Source of the DNA: Acidovorax sp. A79
GTDB lineage: Bacteria > Pseudomonadota > Gammaproteobacteria > Burkholderiales > Burkholderiaceae_C
Assembly: GCF_041154505.1 (NCBI RefSeq)
Contig: NZ_AP028672.1
Location: 3,760,501 to 3,824,500 of the forward strand
Length of the DNA stretch: 64,000 nt
Reading direction: 5' to 3'
The notes below the pieces were generated by a model that saw nothing but the letters and a program-made list of their open reading frames with translations, was not told where the DNA came from and did not search any database. Positions 19,905 through 29,935 of the stretch are shown in pieces; the stretch's first letter is position 1; each line of letters begins with the position of its first letter. Both the position numbers and the translations under genes were made by a program.

Positions 19905-20480
19905 ATGATAGGCAAATTGACCGGCACCCTGCTGGAGAAGAATCCCCCCGAGGTGCTGCTGGACTGCCACGGCGTGGGCTATGAGGTGAATGTGCCCATG
20001 AGCACGTTCTACAACCTGCCCGCCGTGGGCGAGCGGGTGAGCCTGCTCACCCAGTTCATTGTGCGCGAGGACGCGCAGCTGCTGTATGGCTTCGCCACGG
20101 CGCCGGAGCGCCAGGCATTTCGCGAGTTGATCAAGATTTCGGGCGTGGGGCCGCGCACTGCGCTGTCCATCCTGTCCGGCATGGGTGTGGCCGACCTGGC
20201 GCAGGCCATCACGCTGCAGGAAGCGGGCCGCCTGGTCAAGGTGCCGGGCATCGGCAAGAAGACGGCCGAGCGGCTGCTGCTGGAGCTCAAGGGCAAGCTG
20301 GGGGCCGACATGGGGGCCGTGCACGGTGGCGCCACCAGCGACGCGCAGGCGGATATCCTCCAGGCATTGCTGGCGTTAGGGTACAACGACAAGGAAGCCG
20401 CGGCGGCGCTCAAGGCGCTGCCGGCGGACGTAGGGGTAAGTGACGGGATCAAGCTGGCGCTGAAGGCGCTGGCCAAGTAA
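19905..20480 (+). CDS. ruvA: Holliday junction branch migration complex subunit RuvA
   Basis: 191 residues, normal length. Begins [20 protein letters not shown], an OB-fold domain; the two helix-hairpin-helix motifs are [15 protein letters not shown] and [16 protein letters not shown], and a C-terminal UBA-like domain ([20 protein letters not shown]) contacts RuvB. It tetramerises on Holliday junctions and directs RuvB motors. Unusually, ruvB does not follow directly: a 1.5 kb protease gene separates them. Confidence 0.96.
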   Translation: MIGKLTGTLLEKNPPEVLLDCHGVGYEVNVPMSTFYNLPAVGERVSLLTQFIVREDAQLLYGFATAPERQAFRELIKISGVGPRTALSILSGMGVADLAQAITLQEAGRLVKVPGIGKKTAERLLLELKGKLGADMGAVHGGATSDAQADILQALLALGYNDKEAAAALKALPADVGVSDGIKLALKALAK

Positions 20481-20506
20481 CGGGTTCAACCGGAGGGATA
20501 ACCGAG

Positions 20507-22045
20507 ATGACGTATCGCGCTTCGTTCAAATTTGCCGGACTGCTGGTCGCGCTGGCCATGGCGGCTTGTGGCGGCGGCGGGGGGGATTCACCTGCAGCGC
20601 CCCCGGTGCCGACCACCCCGGCCGGCCCGGAACAGCCTACCACCCCCACCGTTCCCGTCACGCCAACGCCGGTGAGCACCGACCGTATCGAGCCGCTCGA
20701 CACGGGGCTTCCCAAATCCGCCAGCAGCGCCGGAGCCAAGGTCGCAGTGCGTAGCGGCACCGCCGTGCAGGCGACGTCCATCCGCCTCGGCCCGCTGGAA
20801 GGCGACACCCAGGCCCTCGTGAAGAAGGCCATGCAACCCGCGGGGCTCACCAAGGGTGATCCCCAGCAGATTGGTGTGGCCCGCCCGGTGGCAGCCACCG
20901 CCAAGGCGCGCGACCTGATGGGCCAGCTCAATTGGCAGCCGGTAGGTGCGGGCCTGCAGCGGGCCGCCATCAGTTTCACAGCAGAGGGCGCCCTCGGCGT
21001 CCGGCTGGGGCTGGTGGTGCGCCAACTGCCCGCTGGTACGGTGCTGCGTTTTTACGCCCAGGCCGGCGGCGATTCGGTGCAGGTTTCGGGCGCCGAAGTG
21101 CTGCGCAGCATCCAGCGCAACCTGGATGCCGGCGACACCGGCGATGCGGCACGCACCTATTGGAGTCCGGATTTTGGCGGGGCCGAGACCACGCTGGAGC
21201 TGGAGGTTCCCGTGGCCGCGCGGCTGGAGCAGGAACTGGACATCGCGGTGCCCATGCTCTCGCACTTCTTCGTGTCGCCCGACCAGGCCACGGCCGCAAG
21301 CTTTGCCAAGGTGGGTGAATCCGGCACCTGCAACATCGACGTATCTTGCAAGCCCGAACTCAGCGCCGAAAGCCGATCGGTGGCGCGCATGGTGTTTGTC
21401 GTCGAGGGCGGCAGTTTCCTGTGCACGGGCACCTTGCTCAACGACGCCCCGTCGAGCAAGAAGCCGCACTTCCTGTCGGCGCACCACTGCATTTCCACCC
21501 AGACGGTCGCATCGTCCCTCACCACCGACTGGTTCTACCGCTCGTCGGCCTGCAACAACGCTACCGCAAATCCCGGTACGCAAAAGGTCAGGGGCGGCGC
21601 AGAGCTGCTGTTTGCCGACTCGCAGACTGACACGTCCTTCATGCGCCTGAACAGCGCGCCGCCGCAGGGCGTTGTGTATGCGGGTTCGTACGTCGGATCC
21701 GTGAACACCTCCGCCGCCGTGGTGGGCATCCACCATCCCCGTGGCGACCTGCAAAAGACGAGCGCTGGCTCGGTGGCCCAGTTCAGCTATTGCAGCGGCG
21801 AACGGTGCTTCCCCGAAACGCAGCAGGACGGAAAGTTCTACGCGGTGGGATGGACGGAGGGCACGACAGAGGGCGGCAGCAGCGGCTCCGGCCTGTTCTT
21901 CACCATCGGCTCCAGGCGGTACCTGGTCGGCCAGCTCTACGGCGGATCGTCCAGTTGCGCGGCGCCCACGGGCCTTGACCACTACGGGCGCTTCGACCTG
22001 CCTTTCAAGCTGGCTCTCAAGACCTGGTTGATGCCCGGTTCCTGA
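20507..22045 (+). CDS. Lys-C-like trypsin-fold serine protease lipoprotein
   Basis: 512-residue predicted secreted lipoprotein: lipobox MAAC followed by five glycines, a Pro/Thr-rich linker (about 27-60), a propeptide-like region, and an S1-family protease domain from about 285. The triad reads as His327 (SAHHC), Asp375 (TDTSFMRL) and Ser459 (GGSSGSG). The segments [15 protein letters not shown] and [10 protein letters not shown] followed by LDHYGR resemble Achromobacter protease I, and Asp491 aligns with its lysine-specificity Asp225, so cleavage after lysine is predicted. Several paired cysteines fit an extracytoplasmic enzyme. The gene sits between ruvA and ruvB on the same strand. Confidence 0.85.
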   Translation: MTYRASFKFAGLLVALAMAACGGGGGDSPAAPPVPTTPAGPEQPTTPTVPVTPTPVSTDRIEPLDTGLPKSASSAGAKVAVRSGTAVQATSIRLGPLEGDTQALVKKAMQPAGLTKGDPQQIGVARPVAATAKARDLMGQLNWQPVGAGLQRAAISFTAEGALGVRLGLVVRQLPAGTVLRFYAQAGGDSVQVSGAEVLRSIQRNLDAGDTGDAARTYWSPDFGGAETTLELEVPVAARLEQELDIAVPMLSHFFVSPDQATAASFAKVGESGTCNIDVSCKPELSAESRSVARMVFVVEGGSFLCTGTLLNDAPSSKKPHFLSAHHCISTQTVASSLTTDWFYRSSACNNATANPGTQKVRGGAELLFADSQTDTSFMRLNSAPPQGVVYAGSYVGSVNTSAAVVGIHHPRGDLQKTSAGSVAQFSYCSGERCFPETQQDGKFYAVGWTEGTTEGGSSGSGLFFTIGSRRYLVGQLYGGSSSCAAPTGLDHYGRFDLPFKLALKTWLMPGS

Positions 22046-22076
22046 TGCCGGAGACGGCGAGAGCGCACACAAAAAG

Positions 22077-23138
<1,062 letters not shown>

Positions 23139-23192
23139 GAAGCCTCCTACCGACCTTCACGTCCGCCGCCGCCCAGGCCGCGCAGCACCGCC

Positions 23193-24104
23193 ATGGCAAC
23201 ACCGCGCAAGCATCCCAAGAAGAGCGACCGACGCCGCCAGTTGCGCGCCGAGGCCCGGACGCGCGCTGCGCGGGGCTGGGCGAGGTCGGACGGACCCGTG
23301 ACCGTGCCCGAGCAACAGTTCCTGCGGTCCTGCGCCGTGGCCTTGCTGGCGGGCACGGTCGCATTGCATGCGCTGGGCGCGCTCATCTATGGCCAGCTGT
23401 CCATCTTTGTGCTGGAAGGCTTTGCCGACCTGCGCGGCCGCGTCGCCGTGTGCGCGGCGGTGGCCGAGGCCGCACTGGTGGCAGGCCTGGCACTGCACCT
23501 GATCGACGGCCACAGGCGGGGCAGGACGACCGCCGCGTGGTCGCACCGCCTGCTGGTGTGGCGTGCCAGCGCCTACATCCTGTTCGCCGTGCTGGTGCCG
23601 GTGACCTTTGTGCTGTGGATGGTGGACAGGCCGCGCTTCTCCATGGACCTGCCTGCGCAGCGCTGGCCGGGGCTGGCCGCGCAATCGGAATGGCTGTTGG
23701 CGCCCTTGCCCTGGGCCTGGCATTGGCTGCTGCCGGTGGCCAGCGACCGCCTGCAGGCCTGGCTGGTGGCCGGTGCGGTGCTGGCCGGTTGCCTGGGGGT
23801 GTGGTGCACGGCAGGTTCCACCAAGCGATGGCGCACCGGGTACGCCTTCTATGGCCTGGCGCTGGTGCTGACCGGGTTCTGGGCCCTGGGAGGCGCCGTG
23901 TACCACTACACCGCCGGGCGGGGCTTGATTGCCGTGCAGGAAGCGGCCATGGTCGCCCTGCTGCAGGCGCGGCCTGGCTGGTACAACGCCGACACCCTGC
24001 TGTGGTTGCTGAGCGCCGGCTCGTTCACCCTCGCCGGTGTGCTGTTCATTGCGGGTGCGGCGTACATTCCGGCCGCAGCGCTGGCCCGCACGTGGTCGCA
24101 TTAG
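23193..24104 (+). CDS. Conserved membrane protein of unknown function
   Basis: 303 residues. A basic N-terminal cytoplasmic tail (MATPRKHPKKSDRRRQLRAE to about residue 35) is followed by about seven hydrophobic segments (for example about 48-66, 86-104, 127-143, 190-208, 224-244 and 272-296). No family motif was recognised. It follows ruvB by 54 bp on the same strand, so readthrough is possible. Its last 59 bp overlap the 3' end of the convergent desaturase-YhhN gene, which constrains both C-termini. Confidence 0.68.
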   Translation: MATPRKHPKKSDRRRQLRAEARTRAARGWARSDGPVTVPEQQFLRSCAVALLAGTVALHALGALIYGQLSIFVLEGFADLRGRVAVCAAVAEAALVAGLALHLIDGHRRGRTTAAWSHRLLVWRASAYILFAVLVPVTFVLWMVDRPRFSMDLPAQRWPGLAAQSEWLLAPLPWAWHWLLPVASDRLQAWLVAGAVLAGCLGVWCTAGSTKRWRTGYAFYGLALVLTGFWALGGAVYHYTAGRGLIAVQEAAMVALLQARPGWYNADTLLWLLSAGSFTLAGVLFIAGAAYIPAAALARTWSH

Positions 24105-25899
24105 CCACGACAGGAACAGAAGCAACAACGACCGGCGGGTTGTCAGGCGCTGTTGCTTCGAGCGCAGGCACCAGCAACGCCTTCAGCACCCCCGCCACGA
24201 TGCACGCCTGCGCCGCGTAGTAGGTGCCCAGCACCCACACCTGCGACCACGGCAGGGGCTGCACGAAGCGGTGGGTGGCCAGCAGGGAATCGCTGAGCAT
24301 GAAGAACACCGCCCCCACCGCCACCAGCACCGACGCTCCATCGCGCAGCACGCTGGCCCGACCGATGGCCTGCGCGGCCATCAGTGCGATCACCAGCACG
24401 TAGGCTGCCACCGGCCCCCGCAGCGCGGCGGGCAACCCGCCCATCCACAAGAAGGCATACATCGCCACGCCGACACCGAGCGTGCCCGCCAGCGCGCCGC
24501 GGTGCGGAAACCACCGCTGGCCGTTCTTGAACAGCGCCACATAGAACAGATGGGCCACCAGGAAGCTCACCAGTCCGGGGATGAAAAAGCCCTCGAACAT
24601 CAGAAACACATCGCCCGCCAGCGACCCCGCCAGCGCGGCACCCAGCAGTGCCAGGGTTTTTGATCCAAATCTGCCCCTGTCGCTTGACTGGTAAGCGCTG
24701 GCAGCTACCAAGACAATAGCAATCACCATGGTCAGCGGCTTGAACACCCAGTGCCACTGCACGAACCCCAGCGCGCTGGTGGCCGTGGCGAGCGCGCCGC
24801 TTTGCAGCACCAGGGCCATCAGCATGCCGATGCGCCCCTGCATCACCGCGCCCAGCGCCCACTGCGCGACCAACAGCGTGGCGAACCAGACGGCGTTCCT
24901 GGCCAGCGGCGCGCTGTCGGCCTGCCACAGAAAGGCCGCCACCCCCGTGAGCAGCAGCGCGAACTGCACCAGCGCGAACCACTGCACCGCGCGCGACATC
25001 GGCGGGTGGTACAGCTGCATCTGCGCCATGCTGAAGGCGGGCTTCGGAAAACGCTCTGCCACATCGGCGGGCCGCCAGCCCGGGGGCTTGAGCCACACCC
25101 GGAGCTTGTCGGCCCAGCTGCGCGCATGCCAGCTGTCGTGCGCCAGGCCCGCGTACACCTGGGCATTGGCCCACAGCGGGTCCCAGCTGTTGAGCAGGCC
25201 GCGCGTGCCGTACACGCAGCGGTCCTGGTCGTCTTCGTCCTTGAAGGTGCCGAACAGGCGGTCCCACACGATGAGGATGCCGCCGTAGTTCTTGTCGAGA
25301 TAGGCGTCGTTCACCGCATGGTGCACGCGGTGGTTGCTGGGGCTGCAGAACCAGCGGTCGAACCAGCCCAGGCGCCCCACCTGCTCGGTGTGCACCCAGA
25401 ACTGGTAGAGCAGGTCGATGAGCGCCACCACCGCAAACACCAGCGGCGGCACGCCCGCCAGCGCCATGGGCACATAGAAGATCCAGCCCAGCGCTGCGCC
25501 AGAGCTGGTCTGGCGCAGCGCGGTGGACAGGTTGTAGTCCTGGCTCTGGTGGTGCACGGCATGCGCCGCCCACAGCACCGCCGACTCGTGCCCCATGCGG
25601 TGCAGCCAGTAGTAGCACAGGTCGTAGAACACCAGCGCCAGCAGCCAGCCGGGCAGGCTGGTCCAGAACGCGTCGTTGTGCCACAGGGCCACGTGCTCGA
25701 ACAGGGCGGTGTAGATGCCAATGCGCAGCAGCCGCGTGAACACGGCGCTCGTCTGGCTGAGCATCCCCAGGCTGATGCTGCTGACCGCGTCGGCCAGCCG
25801 GTAGGTATTGCGCCGGCGCCGGTAGCCCACCACCAGCTCGATGGCGATCAGCAGGAAGAAGACGGGGGTGGCGAGAACGATGATCTGGCTGGGGCTCAC
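24046..25899 (-). CDS. Sterol desaturase/AGMO-like hydroxylase fused to a YhhN (TMEM86-like) domain
   Basis: 617-residue multi-pass membrane protein. The N-terminal half (about 1-270) is a fatty-acid-hydroxylase-superfamily di-iron domain with HxxxH (100, 104), HxxHH (113, 116, 117) and HxxHH (190, 193, 194). The C-terminal half (about 385-590) resembles YhhN/TMEM86 lysoplasmalogenases (KPLTMVIAIVL, SLAGDVFLMFEGFFIPGLVS, FFMLSDSLLATHRF). The first family includes alkylglycerol monooxygenase and the second cleaves vinyl-ether lysolipids, so an ether-lipid-degrading fusion is a reasonable inference. The start is GTG at 25899, with GAGGT nine bases upstream. A dispersed repeat copy encodes residues of about 394-415. 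Confidence 0.8.
   Translation of the reverse strand: MSPSQIIVLATPVFFLLIAIELVVGYRRRRNTYRLADAVSSISLGMLSQTSAVFTRLLRIGIYTALFEHVALWHNDAFWTSLPGWLLALVFYDLCYYWLHRMGHESAVLWAAHAVHHQSQDYNLSTALRQTSSGAALGWIFYVPMALAGVPPLVFAVVALIDLLYQFWVHTEQVGRLGWFDRWFCSPSNHRVHHAVNDAYLDKNYGGILIVWDRLFGTFKDEDDQDRCVYGTRGLLNSWDPLWANAQVYAGLAHDSWHARSWADKLRVWLKPPGWRPADVAERFPKPAFSMAQMQLYHPPMSRAVQWFALVQFALLLTGVAAFLWQADSAPLARNAVWFATLLVAQWALGAVMQGRIGMLMALVLQSGALATATSALGFVQWHWVFKPLTMVIAIVLVAASAYQSSDRGRFGSKTLALLGAALAGSLAGDVFLMFEGFFIPGLVSFLVAHLFYVALFKNGQRWFPHRGALAGTLGVGVAMYAFLWMGGLPAALRGPVAAYVLVIALMAAQAIGRASVLRDGASVLVAVGAVFFMLSDSLLATHRFVQPLPWSQVWVLGTYYAAQACIVAGVLKALLVPALEATAPDNPPVVVASVPVVANATTCGPALRPECTPHPQ
24657..24720. repeat. Dispersed palindromic repeat inside the desaturase-YhhN gene
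   Basis: Copy with core TCGCTTG-N5-TAAGCGCT at 24680-24699, then GGCAGCTACC and a trailing ACAATAGC. It lies within the coding sequence and is translated in frame as about 21 residues after the first helix of the YhhN-like domain. Confidence 0.6.
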
Positions 25900-25984
25900 T
25901 GGATTACCTCGGTGCTGCGCATTGCGGTGCGAGCTGGCTGGCGCGGCCCGGTGCGGCGCTCATGCCGCAGCATTCTTGCCCCAA

Positions 25985-27154
25985 TCAGGTCAATGCGCCT
26001 CTGGCATCAACCCTGATGATGCGCTCGACCACGCCCGCGGCCAGGCCGCCGCGCACCCCGGTCATGAAGTCGTGCAGGTTCACCGTGGGGTCGCAGTGCC
26101 CCGGGATGAGCCACAGCATGCGGCCCAGCGCGGGCAGGCGGGCCTTGGGGCCATCGGCGTGGAGCACGCCGTGTTCGTCGCCTCCATTGGAAAAGCGCAG
26201 CGCGCGGTCCGGGGGCAGCAGGGCCACGGTGGGCAGGCCGGAGTCGATGGCGTGGCTCTTGTGGCCCGCGTCGCACACCGCATGGGTGTCGCGCACCGAT
26301 ACCACCTGGGTCTTGATGAAAAGCGCGTGCTCGAACGGGGGCTGCGCGGGTTCGCGTTCGTTGCGCGCGTAGTCGGCGTCCATGAACAGGAAGGATCCCG
26401 CCTGAAGCTCGCCGAACACCCCGCTGGCCGCCTCGTGCACCAGCGTGCCGGTGCCCGAGCCCGTGACCAGCGGCACGGGCACGCCGGCGGCCTCGATCAG
26501 CTGGCGCGTGTGTTCCGCGGCGCGCACCACGGCGGCGATGGCCTCCCTGCGGCCCACCGTGCTGGCCAGGTGCTGGGCACGTCCGTGGTAGGCCTGCAGC
26601 CCCGCAAAACGCAGGCGGGGGCTGCGCGCCACGGCCAGTGCCAGCGGCACGGCGGCCTCGCCCGGCGGCACGCCGCAGCGGCCCTGGCCGACGTCGATCT
26701 CGACCAGCACGTCGATGCCCGCGTCGCTGCCGGATTGCGCCATCGCCTCGTTCAGGCGTTCGATGCCCTCCAGGTGATCCACCGCCAGGCCCAGGCGGCC
26801 CCCCCGTGCCGCCAGCAGGGCCGCCAGCCGTGCCACGCGGTGCAGCTTGGGCATGGCGATGACCTGGTTGGTGATGGTGATGTCGTCCACGCCGCCCGCC
26901 GCCAGGGCCTCGGCCTCGGCGACCTTCTGCACGCACGCCCCCTGGGCGCCCGCGCGCTGCAGCTGCAGCGCGAGTTCGGCGCTCTTGTGCAGCTTGGCAT
27001 GGGGGCGCCAGCGCACCTGGTGCTTGCGCGCGAAGTCGGCCATCCGCTGGATGTTGCGGTCCATGGCGTCCAGGTCGATGACGAGGGAGGGGGTGTCGAT
27101 CAGGTCCACCCGCAGGCCGACGGTGGCCTGGAGGGCGTCAGGAATGGGTTTCAT
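25985..27154 (-). CDS. DSD1-family PLP enzyme (D-threonine aldolase/D-serine dehydratase-like)
   Basis: 389 residues with an alanine-racemase-like PLP barrel. The PLP lysine lies in VRWRPHAKLHKSAELA, the usual DSD1 position, and metal ligands characteristic of D-threonine aldolase and D-serine dehydratase are visible near the C-terminus (IPGHCDPTVNLHD, His and Cys). The central AGLQAYHGRAQH and LVTGSGTGT segments are also family features. Reaction: cleavage or dehydration of a D-beta-hydroxy amino acid. Its start overlaps the phosphatase stop by 17 bp, so they are co-transcribed. Confidence 0.84.
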   Translation of the reverse strand: MKPIPDALQATVGLRVDLIDTPSLVIDLDAMDRNIQRMADFARKHQVRWRPHAKLHKSAELALQLQRAGAQGACVQKVAEAEALAAGGVDDITITNQVIAMPKLHRVARLAALLAARGGRLGLAVDHLEGIERLNEAMAQSGSDAGIDVLVEIDVGQGRCGVPPGEAAVPLALAVARSPRLRFAGLQAYHGRAQHLASTVGRREAIAAVVRAAEHTRQLIEAAGVPVPLVTGSGTGTLVHEAASGVFGELQAGSFLFMDADYARNEREPAQPPFEHALFIKTQVVSVRDTHAVCDAGHKSHAIDSGLPTVALLPPDRALRFSNGGDEHGVLHADGPKARLPALGRMLWLIPGHCDPTVNLHDFMTGVRGGLAAGVVERIIRVDARGALT

Positions 27155-27776
27155 CGCGCGCTGCGTTGTCCAGGTGCTGGGTGTCGGCCCAACCCACGAG
27201 GGTCAGGCCATCCGGGGTCCACAGCAGCCGGTTGATGGCCGCGTTGGAGAGTTGCCAGGTGCGCGGCGCCTGGATGTCCTGGCGGGTGGCCAGGCGGTAC
27301 AGCACGTCCAGCACACCGCCGTGCGCCACCATCACCACCTGCTCGCCCACATGCTGCTGGGCCAGGGCCGTCACGGTGCGCTCGATGCGCTCGCGCAGCG
27401 CCACCAGCGATTCGCCGCCCTCGGGCGTGTAGTGCGGATCGCGCTTGCGCCAGCGCAGGGCATCTTCGGGCAGCTCGGCCTCGATCTGCGCGAAGGTGCG
27501 CCCCTGGAAATGCCCGAAACTGCGCTCGCGCAGGCCGGGCTCCGCCGTGAGGGGCGCACCGGTGGCGCGGGCCACGGCCTGGGCCGTGGCGTGGGCGCGT
27601 TGCAGGTCGCTGGTATAGATGGCGGCGATCGGCTCGCCCGCCAGGGCGCGGGCGACCTGGTCGGCCTGCCACAGGCCGGTGTCGTTGAGGGGGATGTCCA
27701 GGTGGCCCTGGATGCGGGTGTCCACATTCCAGGCGGTTTCGCCGTGGCGGATGGCGACGATGCGGGTGGCGTGCAT
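27138..27776 (-). CDS. Histidine phosphatase family protein (GpmB-like)
   Basis: 212 residues of the phosphoglycerate-mutase/acid-phosphatase branch. The catalytic RHGET motif sits at about residues 10-14, the second catalytic His in VMVAHGGVLDVL, and the acid residue in GLRERSFGHFQG. Cofactor-dependent mutases are normally longer and tetrameric, so a broad phosphatase role is more likely than glycolytic mutase activity. It heads a two-gene unit with the DSD1-type enzyme. Confidence 0.86.
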   Translation of the reverse strand: MHATRIVAIRHGETAWNVDTRIQGHLDIPLNDTGLWQADQVARALAGEPIAAIYTSDLQRAHATAQAVARATGAPLTAEPGLRERSFGHFQGRTFAQIEAELPEDALRWRKRDPHYTPEGGESLVALRERIERTVTALAQQHVGEQVVMVAHGGVLDVLYRLATRQDIQAPRTWQLSNAAINRLLWTPDGLTLVGWADTQHLDNAARDETHS

Positions 27777-27836
27777 GCAGGTGGCGGTGTGTGTGGGCGG
27801 GCGGGCGGAAACGAAACAGTGTTTGGTGAGCGTTCT

Positions 27837-28448
27837 TCAGGGCGCGGGCGGCGCCAGCGGCAGCCGCACCTGGCGTACCCCGCCGGGCGGCTTGGGGAAT
27901 CCGTTGAGCGCGGCATCGAACAGCACGCCATAGACGGCCGGGTCGCTCACCCACACGTCCTCGTGCACGGCGGAGGTCTCGTACACCACGGCCTGCGTGG
28001 CCGCGTCGCGCAGCACGATGCTGACCGCGCGGCGGTGCAGGGGCGTGGGTTCGCTGAACCGCCAGGCGCCCTGCATGCCCCAGCCCCGGCCGTACCAGCC
28101 GCCAAAACCCCAGGGGTAGGGGCCGTAGGGGCCGTACGGACGGAAGGGGTCGTGGCGCGGCACGGCGTCGGCGTGGGCGCCGATCTGCACGAGCAGCCGG
28201 GGGGCGGTCTCGTCGCGCTGCAGGCCCGCGCGCGCCAGCGCCTGGTCAGCCAGGGTGGCGATCGGGTCGAACGACGGCGTCTGTTGCGATGGCAGGCGCT
28301 CGATGCGGTAGGTGGCGGGCGTGGGCAGGGCCGCCAGGGTGGAAAAGCTCTGCACCTGGCCCTCGACGATCCGGGGGGCGCTGCTGCAGCCCATCAGGGC
28401 GGCCGCGGCCGCATGCAGGAACAGGGTGGAAATCCATCGGCGCGTCAT
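27837..28448 (-). CDS. DUF4136-type lipoprotein
   Basis: 203 residues. Signal peptide with lipobox LMGC (MTRRWISTLFLHAAAAALMG), followed by a DUF4136-like domain (SFSTLAALPTPATYRIERLP and DQALARAGLQ) and a Pro/Gly/Tyr-rich segment about 100-125 (DPFRPYGPYGPYPWGFGGWY). An AGGAGG ribosome-binding site directly precedes the ATG at 28448. Such lipoproteins are common in Burkholderiales envelopes; the function is unknown. It lies 63 bp downstream of ttcA. Confidence 0.8.
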   Translation of the reverse strand: MTRRWISTLFLHAAAAALMGCSSAPRIVEGQVQSFSTLAALPTPATYRIERLPSQQTPSFDPIATLADQALARAGLQRDETAPRLLVQIGAHADAVPRHDPFRPYGPYGPYPWGFGGWYGRGWGMQGAWRFSEPTPLHRRAVSIVLRDAATQAVVYETSAVHEDVWVSDPAVYGVLFDAALNGFPKPPGGVRQVRLPLAPPAP

Positions 28449-28511
28449 GGTGAAGCCTCCTGGGCGGAAGGAAAAGGGATTCCCGTCAGAGTGCTGCGGC
28501 ACCCGGGAGGT

Positions 28512-29525
28512 TCACGACAGCTGGACCACCTGCACACCCGGCAGCGAGGGCGACGGCGCCGAGAACTCCTCCTTGTCGAAGGCCTTGTCGCCGTCCTCGT
28601 TCGCCACGCCCGTGGCCTTGGCATTCTTGAAGTCGTACAGGCCGCCGTCGAGCAGGTGCGAGGGCACCACGTTCTGCAGGGCGTTGAACATGTTCTCCAC
28701 GCGGCCGGGGAATTTTTTCTCCCACTCGCGCAGCATCTCGCCCACCTGCTTGCGCTGCAGGTTCTCCTGGCTGCCGCACAGGTTGCAGGGGATGATGGGG
28801 AAGTCGCGGTGCGCGGCCCAGCGGGCGGTGTCCTTCTCGGCCACGTAGGCCAGCGGGCGAATCACCACGTGCCTGCCGTCGTCGCTCACCAGCTTGGGGG
28901 GCATGCTCTTCATCTTGCCGCCAAAGAACATGTTGAGCAGCAGGGTCTGCAGGATGTCGTCGCGGTGGTGGCCCAGCGCGATCTTGGTGCAGCCCAGCTC
29001 GTCGGCCACGCGGTACAGGATGCCCCGGCGCAGGCGGCTGCACAGGCTGCAGGTGGTCTTGCCCTCGGGGATCAGGCGCTTGACGATGCTGTACGTGTCC
29101 TCGTTCTCGATGTGGAACGGCACGCCGGTGCTCCGGAGGTACTCGGGCAGCACGTGCTCGGGAAAGCCGGGCTGCTTCTGGTCGAGGTTGACGGCCACCA
29201 GGTCGAAATGGATGGGCGCGCGCGCCTTGAGCTTGAGCAGGATGTCGAGCAGGGCATAGCTGTCCTTGCCGCCGGACATGCAGACCATCACCTTGTCGCC
29301 TTCCTCGATCATGTTGAAGTCGACGATGGCCTTGCCGACCTCGCGGCACAGGCGCTTCTCGAGCTTGTGGGTTTCGCGCTCGATCTTCAGTCGTGCCGGA
29401 GCGCCGGCCTCTGGCACCGCGGGCGCGGCGGCCTCGGGCACGTCCGCCATGGCCCAGGTGGAATCCGGCCCGGTCTGGGCACCGGGGTGAGTTGCTGTCG
29501 TCATCGTCATCGTTGCTGCGCTCAT
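28512..29525 (-). CDS. ttcA: tRNA 2-thiocytidine biosynthesis protein TtcA
   Basis: 337-residue enzyme that thiolates cytidine 32 of tRNA using ATP and an iron-sulfur cluster. The PP-loop [13 protein letters not shown], the central [13 protein letters not shown] and the second pair PCNLCGSQ give the CxxC motifs of the family, and [17 protein letters not shown] is the GHxxDD-type helix. An N-terminal Ala/Pro-rich extension of about 45 residues precedes the core. It is the third gene of a run SDR-folB-ttcA with gaps of 28 and 8 bp. Confidence 0.94.
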   Translation of the reverse strand: MSAATMTMTTATHPGAQTGPDSTWAMADVPEAAAPAVPEAGAPARLKIERETHKLEKRLCREVGKAIVDFNMIEEGDKVMVCMSGGKDSYALLDILLKLKARAPIHFDLVAVNLDQKQPGFPEHVLPEYLRSTGVPFHIENEDTYSIVKRLIPEGKTTCSLCSRLRRGILYRVADELGCTKIALGHHRDDILQTLLLNMFFGGKMKSMPPKLVSDDGRHVVIRPLAYVAEKDTARWAAHRDFPIIPCNLCGSQENLQRKQVGEMLREWEKKFPGRVENMFNALQNVVPSHLLDGGLYDFKNAKATGVANEDGDKAFDKEEFSAPSPSLPGVQVVQLS

Positions 29526-29534
29526 GGGGTCACC

Positions 29535-29906
29535 TCACCACTGTCCTGTCTCTACGCGAATCGCCACTTCGCAGTCATCAAAAATCTCCAGCTTGGCGAT
29601 CTTCACGCGCACGCCCAGCACGCCGGGCAGCTGCATGAGGCGGTGGGCCAGCTTGCCGATCAGGCTCTCGAGCAGGTTCACATGTTCGGCCCGGCATTCG
29701 TCGATGATGATCTGGCGCACCTTGCGGTAGTCCAGTACATGCAGGATGTCGTCGTCGCGCGGCGTGAGCGGCTGCACGCCCAGGCTCAGCTCGGCATCCA
29801 CCTGGATGGGCTGCGGCGTCGTCTTCTCATGCGACAGGATGCCCAGGTTGGCGTCAAAGCGCAGTCCGGTGAGCGTGAGGATCTGGGTGCCAGCGGCGTT
29901 GTTCAT
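29535..29906 (-). CDS. folB: Dihydroneopterin aldolase
   Basis: 123-residue folate-pathway enzyme converting dihydroneopterin to hydroxymethyl-dihydropterin and glycolaldehyde. Features are GLRFDANLGILSHEK (the L-G-I-x-x-x-E active-site strand), VLDYRKV (the D-Y motif) and NLLESLIGKLAHRL. The ATG at 29906 starts just before the first strand. It follows the pteridine-reductase-like SDR gene by 29 bp, which ties both to pterin metabolism. Confidence 0.9.
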   Translation of the reverse strand: MNNAAGTQILTLTGLRFDANLGILSHEKTTPQPIQVDAELSLGVQPLTPRDDDILHVLDYRKVRQIIIDECRAEHVNLLESLIGKLAHRLMQLPGVLGVRVKIAKLEIFDDCEVAIRVETGQW

Positions 29907-29935
29907 GGATGGATGCTTTCTGCGTGAGCATGTGC

